This document shows, one piece after another, positions 39,347 through 51,182 of a stretch of DNA of 64,000 nt; position 1 is the stretch's first letter, and each line of letters opens with the position of its first letter. The stretch comes from Sphagnum compactum (lineage: Eukaryota > Bryophyta > Sphagnopsida > Sphagnales), in NCBI GenBank assembly GCA_965153455.1, contig OZ234494.1, positions 7,750,001 to 7,814,000 of the forward strand, written 5' to 3'. Below the pieces are notes generated by a model that saw nothing but the letters and a program-made list of their open reading frames with translations, did not search any database and had not been told where the DNA came from. The position numbers and the translations under genes are program-made.

Positions 39347-40529
39347 AAAGGTGATTAACTCAACTTCTAGGCAAAGGATTATGAAATAAAATCATCTCCA
39401 TTACTTGTGTACAACATTGTCCTACGGTTGTAAAGGAAAACAATCGAGTTAACCCCCAAACACATTGCAAGTCTCATGTCATTGAAAGTTCCAATCATAA
39501 ATTAGCAAGTACCCCTACAATTCAAACCTCACATCAATTTATATTTGTGAATACAATTGTAGAAGATGGATGAACTACTCCAACATTTTGCATTCCAAGG
39601 AGAATTGTTCCTACATTGCCAAACAATGCAAACGAAATTACAAAGCTAATTGACCAAATAAAAAGTGGATAATTTGGGCACCAAGTGACCGGAAGCACAA
39701 GAATGAAAAAGAATTGTGCAACATCGCAAAGTAGTTATCCATATTTCAACTGTTAGACTCTCTTGAAAGCTCAACTTCTAACACAAAAAGATTTTTTAGA
39801 CTAATGCATTCTAGTCATGTTCCTTCTAGTCCTTTGTGCCTCAATGTCTTGCATGGCTTCAAATTGTGTCACCCTCATGACTTGTTCAACATCAACTTCA
39901 TTCCTTCCAAATGTTAGGTTATGTTAAAGACAACACACAATAAAGGCAAATTAGGAACAATGGTATGGTGCAAACACACTAACAAGAGTCATGCTTACCA
40001 CTTAAGGTGATACTTATAAAGTAATCGGTTTGTTTGCCAAAATGATGCGACAAACAAAAATTGATTGCCAAAAGCAATGGATTAGAAATATTCCATGACT
40101 TTTACAATGACTACAAATATTCACAACAAAAAAATGTGATGATATATTATTGTGTATAGGGTTATACATGACATGTTAGTCTATCTAACACATCACATCA
40201 ATTTTGACATTGATGCGCCTTGATGTCGCATTTATATTAAATGTTGTGCAATAGAATTTAAATATGCTTTGAAATAAATACTTTAAATGAATGAATCTTA
40301 TCCAATTTTTGACTATTACAAGATGTGTCCTCATTTCACGACACATTTCACTCGCATTCCACCTAACACTGAATGGGAAAAAGCCTTGTAATAAATTTGT
40401 ATCATAAATTACAAATAATTACATAAAATACCATTATATTTCCATACTTTTTTGAGGGCATGTAAATAACCATTTTGGGATCTAAATCCGGGTTATAAAT
40501 CATTAATCTTCAGCCACATAATTTATTTC

Positions 40530-40870
40530 TTACATGTGACCAAAATTTTGGTAACAAGTAAATTCTATTGCATTTAAATTGTAAATGCAACCAAAATTTG
40601 AATCCCACTCAATTTGTAATTTTGGTCCCATGTGAATTTTAGATGGGATCAAAATTTGTAATCCATGTAGAATTACATGGGACCATGTAAATTTTACATG
40701 CCATGTAAAATTCATGAATTATACATGAAACCAAAATTTCAATCACATGTAGAATTACATGGGACCAGACATGTACATGGGATTGAAATTGGGACCAAAC
40801 TTATGTAATTTTACATGTGACAAAAAATTTGGACCCATGTAAAAATTTAGGTTCCATGTAGAAGTTTTCC
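40530..40870. repeat. Complex inverted/direct repeat cluster (fold-back type)
   Basis: Words such as TTACATGGGACCA, TGGTCCCATGT, CATGTAAAATT and AATTTTACATG occur repeatedly in both orientations over about 340 bases, so a single strand could fold into several hairpins. No coding sequence. Probably a MITE or nested MITEs. Confidence 0.65.
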
Positions 40871-41181
40871 AAATAATTGAACACATGGGATTGAAACTTC
40901 AATCCCAATCTTAATCCCATTATATTTTAGTTAAATTTCACCAAAGTTTTGACAACAAAAAAATGAAAAATTGTGGAAGGCTTCCATTTGCATAAAAAAT
41001 TATTGCTTCAAATGAATATTTATCGATTATGTTCCATTATTTGATATTTATGAACTTTCATCCGAGCATTTTGTATCTTGACATGGACACATGGATTTTC
41101 CAACATGTTAAAATATTGGCAACAAAATAGTTTGGGGACATGAAATGATAGGATTTATATCACAAATTTAACATGCGACAA

Positions 41182-41346
41182 ATTCATAGGTTTGTACATT
41201 TCACACATGAATGTCATGCGTTGAAAACATGTTTGACACACGAATAAATGTGTTGACGAATTAGGTACAAACCTATGAATGAAAAAATGTTGCATGAATT
41301 TTGCATCTTCCTATAAATTTGTGTGTCAAATGTGTTTTCAATGCAC
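41182..41346. repeat. Nested inverted repeats
   Basis: ATTCATAGGTTTGTAC at 41182-41197 is repeated as an exact 16-bp reverse complement at 41265-41280. A second pair, GCGTTGAAAACATGTTTGAC (about 41219) and GTCAAATGTGTTTTCAATGC (about 41325), is an imperfect inverted pair. The two pairs interlock rather than nest cleanly, suggesting overlapping fold-back insertions. Confidence 0.75.
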
Positions 41347-41689
41347 AATATCAATACATGAAATGTACGAATTATGAATGAACAAATTTTGCCCGATTTC
41401 CATTACTAAGTCATGAGATGTTAAGTTTGTGATGTATGCTACTACTTATACCTTTAACATGTGTACAAAGAGAATCACAATATTAATGCAAGTGAACCAA
41501 AACTTCTAAAATTTTAATCGTGTTCAATGAAAAGCCCAATACTATTCAAATTTTAAATATAATAACACATGACATCGTGATTCCTTCGCAAAACTTCATT
41601 TCATTAAATCAACAAGTCTAAACCACATCACCTCCGCCATTTCATATAAACTACACCAAATTTCATATGCACTAACTACAAATAATCTA

Positions 41690-42240
41690 TGGTTCCCTTT
41701 AGTAACATTCTTTAGGTGGAGTCTAGTTGTATGGAGGCCCCATCAACATGCACATGACATGTTGGATGGTTTTTCATGCCTTTGGATTCACTTTGTACAT
41801 ATAATGAATCACCTTGGCAAATGACATTTTGGTTGAATTGTCCAAAAAATATTTTGTATCCCACTTTTCACCCCATATGGCATTTACAAGTTTGCCCACT
41901 AAATATGCTTCAAACCATAAATTTGTTTAGTGTCATTTCACCATACGCCAAGTAGTTCCTAATTCGCCATGAACAAAAAACAATTATAGGGCCACCCACT
42001 AGTGTGTTTTCCTTGCATTGATGGCATTGTGTTCCTTGGCAAAAAATATGTAAAGATGGATCTCTTGCATGTATCCAACTTCACCCCAATTGCACAGAAC
42101 AATGTACACAATATTTAGTTTGTTGAACAAACAATGTAACAACATGTCCTTCCACAAATCATTGTGCAAAATCCCACTATGGTGCATTGCATTCATGATG
42201 TTCACGAATGCCCGGCATATCTCGCTCATTTTTGGGTCAA
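41690..42240 (-). pseudogene. Protein-kinase-like C-lobe relic
   Basis: The minus-strand frame 42229-41999 encodes MNAMHHSGILHNDL followed by VLCNWGEVGY, resembling a kinase catalytic loop (H.D) and DFG-like segment with divergent residues. Downstream, in shifting frames, come ANL.MPYGVKSG and a final P.NMSC.C.WG stretch. Several stops and frameshifts. It may be the 3' half of the relic at 45.3-46.1 kb on the same strand. Confidence 0.4.
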
Positions 42241-42919
42241 ATTATGCAATTTTTATGTCATTGAAAGTGCTAGGTCAAGGGCTACAATTGTTCTTTGAAC
42301 CCAAAAATCAAATTCCCAATGTGTGGGGATTCAACCTCCTTAGAACCATTAAGTGTTCAGTGATATGTGTAATTAACCTAGTGGTGTTATGTTTTCATTA
42401 TTTACATTGTTGAATATAATGGAATACAAACACATACAAAAGGATTTTATATAATTGGTAGAATGAGTTCATTGATTAACGTTCTTTTAATAAACTACAA
42501 CAAAAATAATGAAAAATGAACTAAATTGTTGGACACATATGGCAAAAAATGGAAAGAATATTCAAAATATTAGGGGTTGTGTGACAAACATAAATAATAT
42601 AGTAATTTAGAATGAAAGGAAAATTCATCTTTTTAGTATAATTTGAAAACCATGGATTTTTGCATGAGGTCATTTTTAAAAATATTTTTTGAAACTCTTG
42701 ACGTAAAGGGGTATCTTGTGGTATACTATGAAATAATGAAAATATATATAAACAATAAAATCCATAAATATTCTTTCAATATTTAAATTTGAAAATATTT
42801 AAAAAATAATCTAGAATTATTTTCATAATGACTTTCAAGCATGTTATTTACATTTAAATAAGTTATATAATTTACTTCTTAATGAAGAAATTGTGCCTTA
42901 TATTTTTTTACACACCATT

Positions 42920-45280
42920 TGGAAGAAAATGTAAGTTACTTCCCCAAGGATTTTTTTAATGTGGTATTTAAATGTTTTCTCTTTTCCACCCACCTTGCCA
43001 AAATGTTGTATATAGAGAACAAAAGATATGAAATACACATGAGGATTACTTATTTTAGATCTTTTAGGAATTTTCAAAGGATACAAATCCAACATGTCAA
43101 GTTGTTTGCGTTTTCAATGTATGCCAAGTTTGCAATAGAAATTATTGATGTAGTCAATAACTATTTGATCAAAAGGTCATGGGTTAGCCAAAATTTTGAA
43201 ACCTTGGAAGAAGAATCGGAAATGATGTGCATTGCCTTTGGTTCTAAAACGCCATTTTTTGATAAACATTTATTAGCACCAAAAATTGGGATCATAGGCA
43301 GGGATTTTTTAAGGGATAAAATTTGTGAACAAAAAATTGGGAAAATGTTGTAAAAGTGTGTTTTATTAGCATAAACTGGAATAATTTTGCTAATCCTTTG
43401 GAAAATTTTGCATCAAAAATTTGAAGAAGGATTCATGGATGTTGATGTTTCAATAATTATGAAATCATTAGCTTGCCCAACTTTCATAGTGATTGGTTCA
43501 AATTTGATTGTGTACCTTATTATTGGAATTTTGGGGGACATGTTATCATGTTTGTAATATTGACCGATAGTATTTTTTGTTTTTTATTTTTAATTATTTA
43601 TTTTGAAAGAAATAATAAAAAATTTCATAGAACCTTGCATCAATAGGGCATGCCAATTATTATATTGGACATTATCTGCAATCTTAGACCATAACAAAGG
43701 GTAAAATATGTTCAAGTGGCAAATGAAAAAAAATGAGCAGTTTGAAATTTGTCCTTCAAGTGAAAGAACATGTTTCAATGAAAATATTTGTAATAAATGA
43801 CCAATTAGCTCATATTAATGCATTCAATAATATTTTATAGCCAAATGGATTTATCAAACCTTAAGGTGACATGCAAGAAGAACTCATGCATAGGTGAGTT
43901 ACACAATTCAATGTTGGGCAAATGGAACATTTCAAGTTTAGTTGATGTGCCCACTTAATTTCATGGCCACAATTGCATTCGTGTCATATTTGTCAGACAA
44001 ATTGCAATGCACCCAATGAAGTTTCATTTTCTTAAGACTAATGAATTTCTTTGACCACAGCAAGGTAGTGGGATACAAAGATCTACACAAATTTTGGACA
44101 AACAATTACATTCTTTCAGTTCCTATTGCAATCTAAGATGCAACACCAAAACAAATTATTGTGTTGGCTAGCACCCAAAAGACATAGTAAGTTTAGTTTT
44201 ATCCAACATTTTGAATCGTGTAGCAAATCATGAAGGCATTGTTGAATTCTGATAAACATTTTGGGATCATGTCTTGAAACCATCAACTAGATCTCAGACA
44301 AAGGCATTGTGGGCGCATGAATGACCTTGCCCACAAAGGCAAAGAGGAAAGCATACTTTCATTCAAGATATTATTTTAGTGGAACAAGTTATTACACTCT
44401 TTGGGAAGAAGTAAACCAAGAAATTCTTTGTGGGCATGAAGGAAATATTGCAAAAATTATTTATACTTGTGTATTGTAGCCATTAGATGACATAAATTGT
44501 AGGATAACAAGAAAAAAATTTAAACCTTAAATTTCCAACTATTCATCTTTACCATGTGGAATAAAATTGTCAATTCTATGAAATAAAAAAATCCCAGTAC
44601 ATAATTTAACACCACGAAGCACATGTCAAGGTCTAGGTCAATCCATTCATCTAAAAAAAAACGTGGATTTACAGAAAGTATATATATGTTGAACTAACTC
44701 GTTCAAAATGACAAAAAATAATCATTCATCTTGCACATGTGACATAACTTGGATGATAAAAGAAGGTGACAAACCTTGTTACAAAAGTGATGTAAGGGTC
44801 ACAAATTATGCATCTTTGAATGTGTATCATATATGACAATGTATACGATGATGCATCTCCACATTTGTGAGACAAAATGAAAAATATTCCAAGGGAAATA
44901 GGTACCAAAAAGATGAAGTCTCAATTCCCAATGACACCTCTGAACATCCATCCCTCAAAATGTGAGACCAAATGAAAACTACATCATTCTAGTCTCTCCC
45001 CAAAATTCCAATGTGAATTCCAATGTCCCTGCACTAACACTTGATGAAGAAGATGAACATTTCTCAAAATGTGAAGGGGGACCAAATGAGAACTACATCT
45101 TTTAGTAATCTCTCTCTCTCTCTCCCCCTTAGAGGGAGAGCCAAAACTTTTGATGTGACATATTTCGTAACCTTCATCACCAGCAGAGTATCATAGTAAT
45201 CAAACAATTTCGGCAACAAACTGTTGAATAATTAATTAAATCTTAAATCTTAATTTCAGCAATTGATTTTTTAAATCATC
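42920..45280. other. AT-rich spacer between the two kinase-like fragments
   Basis: One 144-codon plus-strand frame (42919-43353) is open, but it has no recognised motif and AT-driven composition. The rest is AT-rich with stops everywhere. It may be insertions that separated the two halves of a kinase-like gene. Confidence 0.3.
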
Positions 45281-45281
45281 T

Positions 45282-46130
45282 TCACACAATTTTGCCTAAA
45301 GGTGACAAGTCATTTTTACCCTTCCATATTTGGCCTTGATTCCTATAATAACATTCAATTCTCCATAATGAATGAATACTTTGTGTTGTAATCCAACATT
45401 TCTTGAAGCATGCCCCCATTTCACAACAATGTGTAAGCCTCCAAGGTTCTTGAATGGATGGCAAGGAACTTGATGACACCTATATGTTCGCATGGGTAAG
45501 TCAATGCTTTAATGAATGTTACTTATGTGCTTCTTGTTTCTCATTTATTTTGGGTGTTTTCTTCACCAACTCAATGGTGTTTAACTTGTAATCAAACTTT
45601 TCAATTCACACCTTATGCACCACACCATAACCATTTTGATTGTTTAGACCCAACAAAGGAAACACATTCGTTGGCTTGGAATCCATATGTTTGGAATTCA
45701 TTGTGCCTTGACTTCCTATTTGGGAAAGAAGATTTTGAACCGCTTCTTCCATCCATGGTGCCAATCGTGCCTTCTTTTTCAAAATTTTTTTGTTAAATTT
45801 GGCCCACCATGTCACGTTATCCCATAATTTCACCACCTCCATAGGTCAATTTGCCTTATCCTTTTGCTAGATAAAAGACTTCAAGCCATTGTGCCAAATT
45901 TGATGTTATGTTCTTAACCTTGCATTCAAGCCACTTCAAAAACCCTTGAGAATTTTGTAGTTCAATGTACTTTGGGGAATTGTTTAGTTCCATAATTTTT
46001 TCCTCTTCATGACTTATTTGTACTTATTTAGGCCATATGTTTGCTTGTTCACAAAAGCGTACTCGAGGTAAACCATTTTATGTTCCTTGAAAAAGTCCAA
46101 AACAATTTCTTGGGATGATCACATGGTAAT
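45282..46130 (-). pseudogene. Protein-kinase-like N-terminal relic
   Basis: In minus orientation: an EEEKIMELNNSPKYIEL stretch, then QGFLKWLECKVKNITSNLAQ, then a Ser-rich linker and a NGYGVVHKV segment like a glycine-rich nucleotide loop. A later piece has AHK and TMEA-like words in two frames around 45.4 kb. Stops and frameshifts are numerous. Its order relative to the C-lobe relic fits one disrupted gene. Family beyond 'kinase-like' not identified. Confidence 0.35.
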
Positions 46131-48020
46131 CCATTTAAGGTCATTTATCACAAGCCTTTATTGCTTTTGAAATGGGTTGATGAAGTGTTCTCACCTTTAA
46201 ACATCTCTTATGCCCTTCACTTTTGCGTGGTTTTTGAGGGCACACTAAAATGCCTTCCATGTGAATCACTCAATGTTTAAAATAAAGGGTTTAGGGGTTT
46301 AGGGCCAAATTGTCCCCTTGAAGGTTGGTCAGACAACATCACTTTAATTTAGGATGCTCAAAATTTTCTAAAACCTTCCAATCATTAATTGTTATGAACA
46401 ACTTGAGTTTCAAAAGGTCAAGGACCAAGGTTATCCAAATTTTGTGAAAAGGCCAACAAAACCCCCCATATATTCAAGGTTTCAGCCTCCTTAAGTCACT
46501 TAAGGTTATAAGCAATGATTGTAAGGGTGCAACCAAAAACACAAAACCCAAAGGGGGAAAAGGTAGTGAAGAAATTATCTGCATGATTATTTGGGCAATG
46601 AGCAAGTGTTTGTGCGAGCTCTAGAAAACTGAATTGAGTGACCATTTCCAGTACTTAAGTTAAATGATTATTGTACAAGCATTCCTGTAGCAACGCGAGA
46701 GGAGACTTAAATAGTGGTGTAACACAATAATCTCTAGTCATTGATTTTACTTTCAGAAGAAATCTTATGTTGAGCTTATCACTATCTTTAGTTGTGGAAG
46801 TTGGGTTCATAGTGTGACAGGGTGGTGAATATTTGGCCTTTGGAAGAAGTTGCAATCTTTATGGAGATAGCATCCCTCGTTTTGTTTCTCCCCTCCTTCT
46901 GAGGACTTTTTGCAAAAAGCTATCAATGTTCCTGAAGAGGATGTCCTTTACAATTGGACAAACATGTCCTCTATGTCTATGTCAAAGACTGGAAAGTCAT
47001 TTTGGGCAGCCAAGGAATTCCATCCATTCACCCTCTAAGCCCTCATTGAGATGTGTTTTAAAGTAGGGTCTTTTGTTGTGACTTGTCCACTTCCACATGC
47101 TTGTTTCCTCCCTTCTCCCCAACTCTTGTTTTGTTGTTTGCTTCTAGTCTTGGTTTTCATTCTCATTCCTTTTATAGGCAACAACATTAGGGCATGGCAT
47201 GCCCTTCATCGTCATGTTTTTGGCTTTGGAGTCGGACATGGACATCTTCATTGAAGTTTTTAAGCCCTTGGTTGTTGCTCCAATCCCTGAGACAACCCAC
47301 CTAGTTGGTAACATTCATGATGAAGATTCACTAGTGGAAAGGTGACCCAAAAGAATTTTGGATTGTGAGTAAGTTTGCATCTTCTATTTTCTGTTGCTAT
47401 TTCTTACTCTTCCATTTTAGTTCTTTGAAGTCCTTATGCTTTCCTTGTTTTGAAATGCAGAAGTGTTTCCAAAACATTACCTTTTTTTGCAACAGAGGAT
47501 TTCAACTTTAGTCCCCCAAGGGATTTTATATTGCTTTCGTTTGTTGAGGCTCAAGCCCAAGTCTTTGCTTCCTGTGTTTCCCTGCCTAGGGTTAGAATCC
47601 TATTTTGTATGATCTTGCAGTCAAAACATTCATAGATGATGAGGCTCAAGAGTGAGATAGGTTATCTCTATGTTGAACTCAGGGGTGGACCACTCTAGCG
47701 TAAGCCTTTGTGAAGTCCTTAGGTTGGGTGGAGAGTTATAATAAAAATGTTCTTTTCTCATTCTGATTCTTGTGTTACACTTTCTTACATGGCATTTGTA
47801 CTTTTCTTTCCCTTTCCTCATCACCGCCATTTTCATGTGAATTTTTTACTTTACTTCCTATACTTTCCACTGGAAATATCTTCCATTATTTATACTACAA
47901 CAATATTTGTTTAACGGATTTGGCCCTGCTAAATATATGTGTCAATAACTATATAGTTTCCAAAGAATGCTTATGGGACAGTTGCATTGTTCCAAGAAAT
48001 TTTTAAAAATCCAAAATTTA
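46131..48020. other. Intergenic; nothing identified
   Basis: No convincing coding frame, RNA or repeat was recognised. Short open frames around 46.8-47.3 kb have no family features. Confidence 0.35.
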
Positions 48021-48029
48021 GGTTGAATG

Positions 48030-48900
48030 TTTGAAAGCATACCATCTATAATTATGGATTCCCATTTTTCTCCAATCTTTGTCTTTATTTTTTCCCAAAC
48101 ATTTTGCTACTTTCGGTGTTGAGAGTAGATGATCGAAAGTCGTTGAAATTCCCAAGTAGGTTACTGAGTGTCCCATTTTCAGAAGGAGTCAAGATTTTGA
48201 TGGCCAACCATAAGCTTCTTGGGTGGCAATATGGTGCATGATTGCTAGAAAGTAGATGTTAGGATTTGAGTATATGCATTGATATTGGCTCCTAGAATTT
48301 TATTTACAAAGGAATGAATGTTTCACAGCATACATAATTCATAAATCCAAAATCTGGCCTTACAAATGGTGACTTAAAAGATTGTAAGAACTCCCCTATG
48401 ATATAATAGCCACTGTTGATCATCATGTCTCTTTTTTTTATCACATTCTTTTTCCCTATTCTTGGTGTCGAAAATAGAAGATTGAGATATAAAAATCCCC
48501 TGGGCCAAATTTGAGCTTTGATGGGTTTCAAATTCACCCAAATTTATTGATTAGTGTTAAAACATTGGGATATGGATATTAGTAAATGCAGCAATATTGG
48601 GTGTCGGGGTTTAATTTACCAAAGAATGAAAGTTTGAAAGAATCTAAAGTTTGGCCTTGCAATTTTTTCAAATTTTGGTTGAAAAGATTGCAAAAACTCC
48701 CTACCACATAGCAACCAATATTGTTCATCATGTGTTTATATTTTTATCCCACATTTTTTCCCTACTCTTGGTGCCAAGAGTATACAATTGACACATGTAG
48801 TTTCCAAGCATGTTAGTTAATGTCTCCTTTTACATTAGGAGTCAGGGATAAAAATGCTTGGGTAATTTGATGGGTTTCAAATTCACCCAAATTTGTTCGT
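48030..48900. repeat. Degenerate tandem repeat, unit about 350 bp
   Basis: ATGGGTTTCAAATTCACCCA occurs at 48521 and 48870 (spacing 349). Each is preceded at similar distance by CATCATGT...TTTTTATC.CA..TTTTTCCCTA(T/C)TCTTGGTG. A third, more diverged unit starts near 48060. Units share a central segment around AAAGATTG.AA.AACTCCC. Confidence 0.6.
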
Positions 48901-49449
48901 AAATTCAACATCACTACTACCTTAGGGCAATAATAAATTTTCATTATATAAAACAATAACTCAAAGAAATTAATCATTAACAAAGAAATTTTTTCATGAT
49001 TTTTTATAAATATTCATCAAAGCCATCCTTAAGTTTTTTAGGTGACAACAAATTAGTTAAAAACATTTGTGTCTCAAAGATGAATCTTATGTTAAAATGT
49101 TAATTTGCTTTCGATTTTTTGTGTTTTTTTTAGTCAATTCTTGCATAAATTTTGAATTCAGTTTTCGAGATTTAGATTTAAAGGAATTGAAGGTAATTAC
49201 TTGTATATTTCTCAAACGAAATTTATTTTAAAAATAGGACATATGGATAGTTTTTTATAATTCATATTAATATGCCACTTGCTGAAACAAACAACACAAG
49301 TGCCAAGCAAAAAAATAAAAATAAAATGGAGGTATGATTAATTTGGTTACCCAACATTCATATTTGGATAAGAAACCCAACAAGTAGATGGTTGGTGTTC
49401 AAATGAACTTATTTATTGGATGGGTGCACCCAAAATCCACACGTCATAC

Positions 49450-50873
49450 TACATACACATTCTGTGATGTTTCAAGCCTCAGCTCTTGAATCCACACGAA
49501 GTTTATCATCACTTCTCCTTTTGGTTTATAAATTGTTTTACACGTTATGCTGCTTTTTCTTTTAACTATCATCAATATTGTCTTTCTTTGTGGTAGACAT
49601 ATTGAGTAGAGCCAACTTTTCTAGGTGTGTTGTTCACATCATTTAAACCCGTTTCTATCCTTGGTGTTGCTAGTTATGGGCCTTCCTCTTCCTCATTTGT
49701 CATGTTTTCTTCTGGGTTTTGTGTTTTCAACATTGTGCTTCCTTCTTTATCATTTGATTATGTCATTTCGGCATTTACACATGTTGCAAAGTCTTCCTCT
49801 TCCACTTTGCTGGTAATTGTATTGGCCTCCACCAACTAGCCCATTTCCTTGTTGTATGCAAATGTTAGTGTTTCATATGGATCGTGTTTTGCATCTGATT
49901 TGTTTCTTGGCCATTTCTTTTCTAAGATTAAATCGTTTATTTTTTTGGGCGCTTGGAATCCTAAGAGGTAATCGCATCGTTGATGAAGTCTTGTTCTAAA
50001 ATTTTTATTTGTTGAATGTGTTAACCATGGATTGTCTCTAGGTGGTTGTGGCAAGCTGTTCAGAAATTTTGGCATAAACATTTTGATCTTTGTCCCATAT
50101 ATCTTATAGTCTTACAAGTGGTTAGTAGATGCCCAATATCCAACCTCTGCCTGGAACTATGCATCTACATTCTTCAACTTTCCTTTTGTTATAGACGGGT
50201 ACAAATCCAAATTCGATGGTGTTTGACAAAAATGTTGTGGATATGGATATTGTGACATTTTGCAAACGAAAAATTTCTATCCTAGGTTTTTTTGAGTTGA
50301 ACCTTTCAACTTGAAAATAAAATTACACTGAATGCAATTCATAACCCATTTTGGAAACATGTTGGGTTAGTGACATATTTCTAGTTGTCCACTCCAATTT
50401 TTGATTTAGATTTACCATGATATCCATTGGTTTTCATTGGACCAATTGGTTGGTAGTGATGAATTTAGAACAGCAGCATTTGCCACAACGGCTCCTAATG
50501 GAAAAATAACTGCACGTGTATCAACAACCACAAAATCATGTACTTGCATATGATAATCATTTATTGCTTTGATCTTATTTTGTCTATGATTGTTTCCCTC
50601 AATAGTCAATGTGCATTTGTTCAACATGCAATTTTAGTGTTTAAGTTCAGCCTTCCTTTTATTTCTTTTTTTCACAATTGTATATTTCTTTCTAAGATCA
50701 CTATTTTGAAGAAATATTCATATTAACATGTGTATTGCATTATAATTTAATGCAAACAATTGAGTTTTAGTCCCTCCTTCATTTTTCGACATGTCTTCGT
50801 TTTCGACTATTGTACACCTCTTGTGGTTTCGGGGCCAGCCTTATCATCTAACAATTCACAAGCTAGTTTAACA
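49450..50873 (-). pseudogene. Coding-like relic, 3' part, left of the retrotransposon
   Basis: Read on the minus strand, protein-like pieces are scattered among stops: HDFVVVDTRAVIFPLGAVVA (50.5 kb), a VEECRCIVPGRGWILG piece (50.15 kb) and an acidic NPEENMTNEEEEGP piece (49.7 kb). The same relic continues to the right of the retrotransposon. No family recognised. Confidence 0.3.
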
Positions 50874-50878
50874 CTTTG
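50874..50878. repeat. Target site duplication CTTTG (left)
   Basis: Identical to the five bases at 57763-57767 immediately outside the other LTR; five-base duplications are usual for Ty3/gypsy integrases. Confidence 0.95.
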
Positions 50879-51182
50879 TGTTATGGACCGACTACAAACA
50901 AGTGGAGAATTACAAGACAAGACAAGCTTTATTGACCCATCAACTGGTGTTGATCTGCTAAAGGGTTGTTCCCCAGACTATCTCCTTTTATAACCCTGAG
51001 CCATACTAGTCCCAAAATATCCTAGGCCATGATATTGCCAAAAGTATCCCGAAATATCCTAGGCCATGATATTGCCAAAAGTATCCCAAAATATCCTAGG
51101 CCATGATATTGCCAAAAGTATCCCAAAATATCCTAGGACATGACATTGCCAAAAGTATCCCAAAATATCCTAGGCCATGACA
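50879..51182 (-). repeat. 3' LTR (304 bp)
   Basis: Runs from TGTTATGGACC to GGCCATGACA on the plus strand. It contains five copies of a 37-bp unit (TATCCTAGGCCATGA core), one more than the other LTR. It also holds a TATA box (TTATAAAAGG on the minus strand, 50984-50993) and an AATAAA on the minus strand downstream of the predicted start. Confidence 0.97.

Noticed and set aside
42919-43353. 144-codon plus-strand open frame
   Set aside because: AT-rich, no recognisable domain, no splice or start context; kept only as part of an unexplained spacer.
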